Assembly: GCA_900548195.1 (NCBI GenBank)
Contig: URJQ01000073.1
Coordinates: 1-15,412 of the forward strand
Length of the DNA stretch: 15,412 nucleotides
Reading direction: 5' to 3'
Source: an uncultured Prevotella sp.
GTDB lineage: Bacteria > Bacteroidota > Bacteroidia > Bacteroidales > Bacteroidaceae
Positions within the stretch are counted from its first letter, which is position 1. Every line of letters starts with the position of its first letter. This document shows, one piece after another, positions 6,774 to 13,149 of the stretch. The notes below the pieces were generated by a model. The model searched no databases and was not told where the DNA came from. It saw only the letters and a list, made by a program, of their open reading frames with translations. The position numbers and the translations under genes are program-made.

Positions 6774-7442
6774 ATGCGCCCTACAGTAGAATATCTGCAA
6801 AAGCAATTCACATACCTCAACGACCAGTGCTTCGAAGGCAAGCTGAAGCCAATAGAAATACTGCTGAGCACTGCCAGTACTTTTCTCGGAAGATTCTGTT
6901 TTAACAAGAGAAACGTGCTGGGAAAACCGGTCTATTCTGGTTTCCATATCCGTATCAGCATCAGATACGATATGGAGGAGTCTGACATAATCGACACATT
7001 GCTCCATGAGATGATACATTATTATATAGTATCATCAGGCATAAAGGACACATCTGTTCATGGAGAAGTGTTCCGGAAGATAATGAATGACCTCAATGCC
7101 CGCTTCGGTTACCATCTCTCCGTGTCTCATAGAGCGTTGACCGGTTCGGCTATGGCTGAGCAGAAAGCGAAGGAACGGAAGATGAAACGTGAGAAACTGA
7201 AGCCTCATTTCATAGCCGTGGCAGAACTGAATGACGGCAGAGTATGCGTGATGCAGGCAGCATCCACCAGAGTAAGGGAGCTCAATACTCTGTTGCGCCA
7301 GTGTTTCCCGATAAAGTCATTGCAGTGGTACGGCTCCATCTCTCCATTCTGGAATAAATATCCCAACTGTATCACTCCAAAACTGTATGCAATAGACAAA
7401 GCCGATCTGGAGAAAGAATTGCAGACTATGACAAAGCTTTAG
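6774..7442 (+). CDS. SprT-like zinc metallopeptidase domain protein
   Basis: 222 residues from the ATG at 6774; a longer reading from a TTG at 6708 would run through the promoter and is rejected. The zincin signature HEMIH is at 78-82 (His78, Glu79, His82) and a third likely ligand is His97 in SVHGEVFRKIMNDLN, the usual SprT-like spacing. The N-terminal part (YLQKQFTYLNDQCFEGKLKP) matches the start of SprT-like domains. The C-terminal 100 residues lack the CxxC zinc ribbon seen in many family members. Eukaryotic relatives (SPRTN) cleave proteins cross-linked to DNA; the bacterial role is less clear. It is followed 55 bases later by a DNA-glycosylase-like gene on the same strand, which fits a DNA-maintenance role. 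Cytoplasmic, no signal peptide. Confidence 0.85.
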   Translation: MRPTVEYLQKQFTYLNDQCFEGKLKPIEILLSTASTFLGRFCFNKRNVLGKPVYSGFHIRISIRYDMEESDIIDTLLHEMIHYYIVSSGIKDTSVHGEVFRKIMNDLNARFGYHLSVSHRALTGSAMAEQKAKERKMKREKLKPHFIAVAELNDGRVCVMQAASTRVRELNTLLRQCFPIKSLQWYGSISPFWNKYPNCITPKLYAIDKADLEKELQTMTKL

Positions 7443-7497
7443 CTACATTCCATTCCCGGTTTCGCCCATTTCCCCTTGCTGTAACAATCATAAGACC

Positions 7498-8124
7498 ATG
7501 CCTAAGAATTATCTGAACGAAGAAAACATAGCCAAATCAAAAGAAGGCATAGAGTATCATCCACTGCATCCATTCTTGCCAAAGGGATGTAAGGTGCTGT
7601 TTCTCGGTAGTTTCCCACCTCAGAGAAAGCGCTGGTGTTGTGATTTCTTCTATCCTAATTATGGTAATGACCACTGGAGAATAGAGGGTCTTGCCTTCTT
7701 TGGTGACAAGAATCACTTTGTGGATGAAGCCAATAAGACCTTTCGTCTGGAAGAGATAGTTAGCTTCTTGGAGGATAAAGGCATAGGATTCTATGACACA
7801 GCGACGGCTGTTCGCCGACTGAAAGATAATGCTTCGGACAGGTTTCTCGAAGTGGTGGAGCCAACGGATATCATCGCTTTGCTCCGCAAAATACCGCAAT
7901 GTCACGTTATAGTCACGACAGGCGAGAAAGCCACTAAGACCATTTGTGATACGCTTGCCATACAAGAAATGCCAAAAGTGGGGCATTACGTCGAAATACC
8001 GTCTCGTCCCGACCTTGCATCCCCTCTTTGTCTTTATCGTCTTCCTTCCTCTTCTCGTGCGTATCCCCTCTCACTCGATAAGAAAACTGCATATTATAAG
8101 GAGATGTTCACTCGCTTCCTGTGA
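7498..8124 (+). CDS. Uracil/hypoxanthine-DNA-glycosylase superfamily protein
   Basis: 208 residues. The core resembles the Mug/hypoxanthine-DNA-glycosylase branch of the uracil-DNA glycosylase superfamily: strand KVLFLGSFPPQ (32-42) matches motif A (GSxPG-type), FYPNYGNDHWRI (51-62) matches the aromatic segment that follows it in these enzymes, TTGEKA (140-145) lies in the expected central strand, and LPSSSRAYP (182-190) matches the DNA-intercalation motif B (LPSPSPAN-type). Such enzymes remove deaminated bases to start base-excision repair. The active-site acid of classical UDGs (Asp or Asn after motif A) is not clearly present, so the exact base is unknown and the activity is inferred. No FeS-cluster cysteine pattern is seen. 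Probably co-transcribed with the upstream SprT-like gene. The ATG at 7498 is the natural start. Confidence 0.72.
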   Translation: MPKNYLNEENIAKSKEGIEYHPLHPFLPKGCKVLFLGSFPPQRKRWCCDFFYPNYGNDHWRIEGLAFFGDKNHFVDEANKTFRLEEIVSFLEDKGIGFYDTATAVRRLKDNASDRFLEVVEPTDIIALLRKIPQCHVIVTTGEKATKTICDTLAIQEMPKVGHYVEIPSRPDLASPLCLYRLPSSSRAYPLSLDKKTAYYKEMFTRFL

Positions 8125-8139
8125 TTATCAAGTTTTTAT

Positions 8140-8271
8140 TACAATGTAAAAGCATAGTTATTGCAATGCAAAAGCATAGTTATTGCAATGCAAAAGCATA
8201 GTTATTACAATGTAAAAGCATAGTTATTACAAAATGAAAGCACAGTCATTGCAAAACAGGAACACAGCCAT
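8140..8271. repeat. Six-unit 22-bp tandem repeat array in a convergent intergenic region
   Basis: Units of exactly 22 bp start at 8140, 8162, 8184, 8206, 8228 and 8250. Units 2 and 3 are identical (TGCAATGCAAAAGCATAGTTAT); units 1 and 4 are identical to each other and differ at two positions (TACAATGTAAAAGCATAGTTAT); units 5 and 6 are diverged. The period is not a multiple of three, so the array is not coding. There are no spacers, so it is not CRISPR. It begins 16 bases after the glycosylase stop. Confidence 0.92.
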
Positions 8272-8346
8272 AACAATCCGCCACTGTGTTGTCCGCGTTA
8301 CCGGGCAATCCTCTTAGTTTCAAAAAAAATAAAAATCACGACGGAA

Positions 8347-8450
8347 ATTCCACAATTCCACCCCTGTAGTATCAACTGTTTGATAATCAAAAAGATAAAT
8401 GAGGTGGAATATATGGTGGAATATGGGTGGAATTATAAAAAGTTCCACCC
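8347..8450. repeat. Cluster of GGTGGAAT motifs in both orientations
   Basis: ATTCCAC occurs at 8347-8353 and ATTCCACCCC at 8355-8364; GGTGGAAT occurs at 8403-8410, 8415-8422 and within GGGTGGAATT at 8425-8434; TTCCACCC occurs at 8443-8450. The last two form an 8-bp hairpin, GGGTGGAA/TTCCACCC with a 10-base loop, and the other copies can pair in alternative ways. No gene covers this stretch. Function unknown. Confidence 0.8.
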
Positions 8451-8624
8451 ATGTTCTTTCATGCACGCCTTGTGTCTATATTGTTGGTAATCAATACGTT
8501 CTTGGCGCAGAATAGCATTTTCGGATATAAAAATCACATTTTTATTTTATCTCTTTTTAGCGAGAAAAAATAGTGAAAAAATGAAAAAAACATGAAGAAA
8601 AGTTCTAAAAAAATGTTATCACAG

Positions 8625-8670
8625 GCACTGTAATAGCTGTTTTCTTGCCTATTTTAAGCACTATAATAGC
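8625..8670. repeat. 13-bp direct repeat spaced 33 bp
   Basis: GCACTGTAATAGC (8625-8637) and GCACTATAATAGC (8658-8670) match at 12 of 13 positions with starts 33 bp apart. The rest of 8451-8624 is A/T-rich sequence in which I see nothing specific. Confidence 0.5.
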
Positions 8671-8689
8671 GTCGCGGATACGCTTAAAA
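8652..8689. terminator. Possible transcription-end hairpin after the DUF2520 gene
   Basis: TTTTAAGC (8652-8659) and GCTTAAAA (8682-8689) are perfect inverted copies. An alternative inner stem, AGCGT/ACGCT (8668-8672 and 8680-8684), has a 7-base loop. On the minus strand the left arm ends in AAAA and no long T-run follows. Position just past the DUF2520 stop makes a terminator plausible. Confidence 0.35.
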
Positions 8690-8702
8690 CCTATGCAAAA
8701 TC

Positions 8703-9485
8703 CTACTTTTTAGAGTCTTCATGAATGCTTTCAGCCATCAGACGGTAAAGCTTTTTGGTTCGTTCATCAGGGATGAGATTTAGCTGTCGCTCCATGACAG
8801 TGACGTCATTTCTCACCATCGGACCAGTCTGGGCATTGCGTGGAGACATCTTGCTCACTTTCTTAGCAGTCTCCTCAATGATAGGAAGGAAGGTGCTGAA
8901 ATCCACATCAGTGCCTTCAAGCATCTTTTCTGCAAGGCGATAGCAATGGTTAGTGAAATTATTTGCAAAGACAGCAGCAAGATGGAGGCGCTTTCTCTTC
9001 TCTGAATCGACGCATTGCACATTGGCAGAAAGATGATTGGCAATGCCTGCTATGGTGTCCATAGTTTCGGAATTGTCCGATGCCTCTATAAAGCAAGGAA
9101 TACGCATGAAATCTACTTCCCTCTCTTTTGAGAAGGTCTGCATAGGATAGAGTACGCCATAATGCTCTGTGATGCCCTCAAAGACGTTCATCGGAACGCT
9201 TCCAGCGGTATGTACAAAGATATGTCTGTGCGACTTTCCGATGTGTTTCTCCACCTGTTTTGCCACTTCTGGCAGTGCGTCGTCCTTTATAGAAAAGAAA
9301 TAAACGTCAGAATCACCATTTATTTCGTCGGTAGATGTTACTGCCTTGCAACCAGCTTTCTGTGCAAGTGATTCAGCATGAGATAAATGAGGACTATATA
9401 CCTCTACTATTTCCTCGCCTATATCTTTCAGTCGGATGGCGAGATGTGTTGCCACATTGCCAGAGCCTATTATTGTGATTTTCAT
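8703..9485 (-). CDS. Rossmann-fold DUF2520 protein, putative NAD(P)-dependent oxidoreductase
   Basis: 260 residues. The N-terminus MKITIIGSGNVATHLAIRL has the dinucleotide-binding pattern GxGxxA (7-12) in a beta-alpha-beta start, as in pyrroline-5-carboxylate reductase and F420-dependent NADP reductase relatives. The segment FFSIKDDALPEVAK and HTAGSVPMNVFE match the rest of the Rossmann domain. The C-terminal half (from about residue 125, YPMQTFSKER through LHLAAVFANNFTNH) matches the helical DUF2520 domain. The reaction is not known for this family. It lies 115 bases downstream of the clc gene in the same direction, with an A/C-rich inverted repeat in between, and could be the last gene of a tsaC-clc transcript. 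No signal peptide, so cytoplasmic. Confidence 0.82.
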   Translation of the reverse strand: MKITIIGSGNVATHLAIRLKDIGEEIVEVYSPHLSHAESLAQKAGCKAVTSTDEINGDSDVYFFSIKDDALPEVAKQVEKHIGKSHRHIFVHTAGSVPMNVFEGITEHYGVLYPMQTFSKEREVDFMRIPCFIEASDNSETMDTIAGIANHLSANVQCVDSEKRKRLHLAAVFANNFTNHCYRLAEKMLEGTDVDFSTFLPIIEETAKKVSKMSPRNAQTGPMVRNDVTVMERQLNLIPDERTKKLYRLMAESIHEDSKK

Positions 9486-9487
9486 TG

Positions 9488-9602
9488 CGGTTTTGTTGTT
9501 TAGTGGTTTTGTTGTTTAGTGGTTTTGTTGTTTGGTTATTTGTCATGTTGTAGCATTCAACTAAACAACAAGACAACAAGACAACAAAACAACCAAACAA
9601 CT
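9488..9602. repeat. Imperfect long inverted repeat of A/C-rich units
   Basis: The left arm (9488-9535) contains TTTTGTTGTTTAGTGG twice in tandem (9491-9506, 9507-9522) plus a partial copy. The right arm (9558-9602) is its rough reverse complement, built of ACTAAACAACAAGACAAC-like words, including the 20-mer shared with 62-81. The arms fill the gap between the clc stop and the DUF2520 start and could form a long stem in the minus-strand transcript. The A/C-rich stretch then lies directly before the DUF2520 ATG. Confidence 0.75.
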
Positions 9603-11376
9603 AATCAGTACTCATATCAGCCACCATTTTACGATACTGTGCATATACGTGACTACGAGATACATAGCCGATAAGATGATTGTAATCATCCATCACAGGC
9701 AACTGATGAGCATGATGCTTGTCGAATGCTTTCATCACATCCTCCATCGGATCGCCCATTCGTAGGCGAGCAGGAGGGTCGGTCATGAGTTGGGAGACAC
9801 GGAAATGATGATATAATTCAGTGCGGAACACGATGTGGCGCAGTTTGTTTATGTCTATCTCGCCAAGAAGATTTCCAGCTCCATCGAGCACAGGAAGCAA
9901 GGAATTGCCACTCTTGCTCAGCGAATGAACCAGCTGACCGAGCTCCATATCCTTATCCACGCTGATGTAAGAACGCTCAATGACGCTGTCAAGACTCATC
10001 AATGTAAGTACCGCACGGTCAGTATGATGGGTGATAAGTTTGCCTTGGCGAGCCAAACGCATACCATATATACTATGTGGCTCGAAGATGAGGATGGTAA
10101 GATATGAACTTACCGCCACAATCATCAGAGGCATAAAGAGGTCATAGCCGGCTGTCAGTTCGGCGATAAGGAAGATTCCTGTCAGCGGAGCGTGCATCAC
10201 TCCCGACATCACTCCTGCCATTCCCAATAGGGCTGCATTCTTCTCTGGGAAATAGACACCCAGTCCGTATATATTCCATATACGTGCAAAGAAGAAGCCT
10301 GCAAAGGCACCGATAAACAATGATGGAGCGAATGTACCGCCACATCCGCCACCGCCATTGGTGGAAGCCGTGGCAAAAGCCTTAGTGATGACCACCATTC
10401 CTACATATACTATGAGCAAAGACTCATGTCCATAGAATAGCGAACCATTCATTATGGCATCCCAGTCAGCCTTATTGTTGCCTCCAAGCAGGATATTTAT
10501 GTCTCTATAACCCTCGCCATAGAGTGAAGGAAAGAGGAAAATGAGCGTACTCAGTATGATGCCACCAAGGGCAAGCTTGGCGTAACGATGATTTTTTAGT
10601 TTGGCAAAGACACCTTCGCACGCTGTCATCATACGCATAAAGTATAGAGAGATGAGTCCGCAGAAGATGCCAAGGAGTATTCCTACCGGCACTCTCTCCA
10701 CGAGCCACGGGTCATCCAGCGTAAAGGTAAACAACTTATTGTCACCCATGAAGATATACGCAAAGCAAGTGGCAGTGACGGATGCAATAAGAATAGGCGA
10801 GATACTCATCATCGTAAGGTCAATCATCAGTACCTCGATGGTGAATACGAGTCCGGCGATAGGAGCCTTAAAGATGCCCGCAATGGCTGCGGCAGCGCCA
10901 CATCCCACGAGCAGCATCAGCGTCCTGTTGTTGAGACGGAACAGCTGTCCGAGGTTACTCGCGATGCTGGAGCCCGTCAATACGATAGGCGCCTCGGCAC
11001 CTACCGAGCCACCAAAGCCGATGGTAATGGCAGAAGCAATGACAGATGACCAGCAGTTGTGGGCACGAAGGCGGCTCTCCTTGGTGCTTATAGCATAGAG
11101 AATGCGCGTGATACCATGCGAGATATTATCCCTGACCACATATTTCACGAAGAGAGAAGTGAGCCAGATACCTACTATCGGGAATACGAGATAGAGCCAG
11201 TTGTATGTCTTTATGTCAAACTCCGACGTCAATAGATATTGTACCAGGGAAATACAGGAATGGAGTATGAAAGCCGCCACGGCAGCAAACATACCTACGA
11301 AGAACGCTAAGACAAGGGTGAATTTCTTGTCCGAGATATTCTTCAGTCGCCATTCTATGATTTTGTCTATCTTCAT
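9601..11376 (-). CDS. ClC-family chloride channel/transporter with two CBS domains
   Basis: 591 residues. About 430 residues of membrane domain are followed by a CBS pair (about 460-520 and 528-585). ClC motifs: GSVGAEAP (123-130) with the gating glutamate at Glu128; AGIFKAPIAGLVFTIEVL (166-183); GGTFAP (346-351), the second anion-filter segment; and SGVMHAPLTGIFLIAEL (391-407). The position of the central filter serine of E. coli ClC (GSGIP) appears to be His87 in SHGIT. The position of the intracellular proton-pathway glutamate (E. coli Glu203) appears to be Val182. Both are hand alignments. CBS domains usually bind adenine nucleotides and gate transport. The gene follows tsaC by 65 bases in the same direction, a likely operon. 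Substrate is probably chloride, not proven. Confidence 0.93.
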   Translation of the reverse strand: MKIDKIIEWRLKNISDKKFTLVLAFFVGMFAAVAAFILHSCISLVQYLLTSEFDIKTYNWLYLVFPIVGIWLTSLFVKYVVRDNISHGITRILYAISTKESRLRAHNCWSSVIASAITIGFGGSVGAEAPIVLTGSSIASNLGQLFRLNNRTLMLLVGCGAAAAIAGIFKAPIAGLVFTIEVLMIDLTMMSISPILIASVTATCFAYIFMGDNKLFTFTLDDPWLVERVPVGILLGIFCGLISLYFMRMMTACEGVFAKLKNHRYAKLALGGIILSTLIFLFPSLYGEGYRDINILLGGNNKADWDAIMNGSLFYGHESLLIVYVGMVVITKAFATASTNGGGGCGGTFAPSLFIGAFAGFFFARIWNIYGLGVYFPEKNAALLGMAGVMSGVMHAPLTGIFLIAELTAGYDLFMPLMIVAVSSYLTILIFEPHSIYGMRLARQGKLITHHTDRAVLTLMSLDSVIERSYISVDKDMELGQLVHSLSKSGNSLLPVLDGAGNLLGEIDINKLRHIVFRTELYHHFRVSQLMTDPPARLRMGDPMEDVMKAFDKHHAHQLPVMDDYNHLIGYVSRSHVYAQYRKMVADMSTD

Positions 11377-11441
11377 TTCTGAGTGTTAACTATCTAATTA
11401 GGTGGTCAGAATTATTTTATCATTCTCACACCATCTACTCG

Positions 11442-12011
11442 CTATTTACGGATTATCTGCACTCCACCATCTATAGAGAGCTTGATGATGCAGGAAGGAG
11501 TGTGAGGTTCATGCTCATTACGACGTGAAAGACATACGTAATCCACGGCTTCGAGCAACTCTGGAGATATGTCGCGATAGTTTTGCGCAGCCGGTTCACC
11601 GCTGATATTGGCACTGGTGGAGACCACAGGCTTCTGCATTCTGTAGCATAATTCCTTGGAAAACTCCTCGTTAGTGATTCTCATAGCTATGCTTCCATCC
11701 TCAGCGATGAGGTTTGGCGCAAGCCCCTGAGCGCCATCAAGGATGATGGTGGTAGGCTTGGTAGCGAGATTGAAGAGATCCCACGCCACGTCAGGCACAT
11801 TGCGTATGTAGCGAGAAATGCGTGAATCAGAGTCTATAAGGCATATCATAGCCTTGGAATCATCACGCTTCTTGATTTCATATACTCTCTTTACAGCCTC
11901 GGGATTGGTGGCATCACATCCTATACCCCACACAGTATCAGTAGGGTAGAGGATTACTCCACCTTGCTTCATCACACGGACTGCTTCCTTAATGTCTTTT
12001 TCGTATTTCAT
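11442..12011 (-). CDS. tsaC: L-threonylcarbamoyladenylate synthase (TsaC/YwlC, Sua5-YciO-YrdC family)
   Basis: 189 residues, the short form with only the YrdC domain. It makes threonylcarbamoyl-AMP from threonine, bicarbonate and ATP, the first step of t6A at position 37 of ANN-decoding tRNAs. Family motifs are YPTDTVWGIGCDA (22-34), KKRDDSKAM (47-55), TKPTTIIL (84-91), IAMRITN (108-114) and STSANISG (131-138), in correct order and all without obvious loss. The YciO branch of this superfamily is similar and lacks proven t6A activity in some species, so the TsaC assignment is probable and not certain. It runs in the same direction as clc. The ATG at 12011 begins MKYEKDIKEAV, a normal family start. 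Confidence 0.88.
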   Translation of the reverse strand: MKYEKDIKEAVRVMKQGGVILYPTDTVWGIGCDATNPEAVKRVYEIKKRDDSKAMICLIDSDSRISRYIRNVPDVAWDLFNLATKPTTIILDGAQGLAPNLIAEDGSIAMRITNEEFSKELCYRMQKPVVSTSANISGEPAAQNYRDISPELLEAVDYVCLSRRNEHEPHTPSCIIKLSIDGGVQIIRK

Positions 12012-12033
12012 GTTTTTATTTCGTTTTTCTCTT

Positions 12034-12059
12034 TATCCCTTCAAGAGTAGAGAGGGATA
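12034..12059. other. Small hairpin between the lipoprotein gene and tsaC
   Basis: TATCCCT (12034-12040) and AGGGATA (12053-12059) form a 7-bp stem with a 12-base loop in the 111-bp gap. On the minus strand, the direction of both flanking genes, an A-rich stretch follows and not a T-run. It may be a weak terminator for the lipoprotein gene or a tsaC leader structure. Confidence 0.25.
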
Positions 12060-12122
12060 TTATTCTGTTTTATTATGATTTGCCTCATTTCTCCTCCATG
12101 CTGCGGTGATGGAAGAAAAACG

Positions 12123-12974
12123 TTATGTGTTTAGTTTCTCCAATATCCAGTGACCCTTATGCTTTCTGAAAGTCATTTCTGTCTCCATCCCGTTGGCAAT
12201 GCCACGGATGACTAATATCCTGGTGCTTGAAGGCTTATATGGCTTCTCACCATAATGTATATTATATATGGTGCCGGAAGGCATCCAAGGCACGAACATA
12301 GGCCACTGCTCAGGCATCAATTCGCCCGTCATACGTGAGAAATCGTCGTCAGGGTCTGGACCAGAGAAGCTTACAAAGTCTGCCAAAGCATTCATCTGAG
12401 TGGTAGAGTCGGTGGCGAAAGCCTCGTAGAAGCGCAGGAAATGCGCATCTTCATGCTTGGCAAGAGGCATCAGCGTCATGCCAAGCATCTTCCAAAGTCC
12501 GAGTGAACGCTTGAATGTCCATCTCTTTACCATGTTTTTCGCAAACATGACTTTCTCCACATAGACATTGCCTACAGTGGTGTCCTTTACGATGTCGAGC
12601 TGTCTTGCATTGTTGAACACGAGAGTATAGTAACCCTGGTGCATGAAGAAATGCTCCGTCCTCCAGCGTTTAGCTGGGACAGAGGTAATCTTACCGTAAC
12701 TGTTTACCGTCAGAGGGAAGTCAATGCGCTCGCGCTGCAGACGCCTGTTGGCGGCAAAATTAAAGAAAAAGTCGTCAAACAATTCGTCTGCTGCCTTAGG
12801 CATTGGCTCTTCTGAGATTATCGTCTCCATTGAGTCTTCTGCTTCAGAAGTGTCAGCGAGAAGAGAGTCTGATGATAACGTGTCGTTCAGGGCGGCCTTT
12901 TTCTCTGTGCATCCTGTGCCTACTGTCATCATCATTACGATGGCGAGGAAGGCGAAAAATACGGTTCTTCTCAT
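12123..12974 (-). CDS. Putative DUF4348-type lipoprotein
   Basis: 283 residues starting MRRTVFFAF at 12974; the GTG at 13022 would add 16 residues in front of the signal peptide and is rejected. Residues 1-21 are a basic, then hydrophobic signal ending GTG, followed by Cys22 as a likely lipidation site, though the residue three before the Cys is Gly and not the usual Leu. Residues 25-60 are a Ser/Asp/Glu-rich linker. The rest is a soluble domain (LFDDFFFNFAANRRLQRERIDFPL, then repeated aromatic-rich strands, ending EMTFRKHKGHWILEKLNT) that I associate with DUF4348 proteins of Bacteroidetes. Function unknown; presumably periplasmic or on the outer membrane. It is divergent from pheS, with promoter boxes for both in the gap. 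Confidence 0.72.
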   Translation of the reverse strand: MRRTVFFAFLAIVMMMTVGTGCTEKKAALNDTLSSDSLLADTSEAEDSMETIISEEPMPKAADELFDDFFFNFAANRRLQRERIDFPLTVNSYGKITSVPAKRWRTEHFFMHQGYYTLVFNNARQLDIVKDTTVGNVYVEKVMFAKNMVKRWTFKRSLGLWKMLGMTLMPLAKHEDAHFLRFYEAFATDSTTQMNALADFVSFSGPDPDDDFSRMTGELMPEQWPMFVPWMPSGTIYNIHYGEKPYKPSSTRILVIRGIANGMETEMTFRKHKGHWILEKLNT

Positions 12975-13064
12975 TGAGATAAAAACTAAAAATCTATGCT
13001 TACTAAATTCTCTGAATCCCACTCTGTCATAGTGACTTTTGTGGGGTATTGATCATTTTTTGTG

Positions 13065-13072
13065 CAAAAGTA
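13065..13072 (-). promoter_or_regulatory. Putative -7 box of the lipoprotein gene
   Basis: Minus-strand TACTTTTG matches TAnnTTTG and lies about 90 bases upstream of the ATG at 12974. A -33 TTG is not seen at standard spacing. The box lies 44 bp from the divergent pheS box. Confidence 0.4.
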
Positions 13073-13115
13073 CAACTTTATTTTCATTTTATTCCTTATT
13101 TTCCAAAGAAAATAG

Positions 13116-13124
13116 TAATTTTGC
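13116..13124 (+). promoter_or_regulatory. Putative -7 box of pheS
   Basis: TAATTTTGC matches TAnnTTTG and lies 25 bases before the pheS ATG at 13150, giving a very short leader. The upstream -33 region is only T-rich. The short leader leaves little room for a Phe-responsive attenuator of the Enterobacteria type. Confidence 0.45.
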
Positions 13125-13149
13125 AGTGAAATTTCGAAATGAATCAATT

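Noticed and set aside
8140..8271. CRISPR array
   Set aside because: The 22-bp units are directly adjacent with no unique spacers, and no cas gene is in the window.
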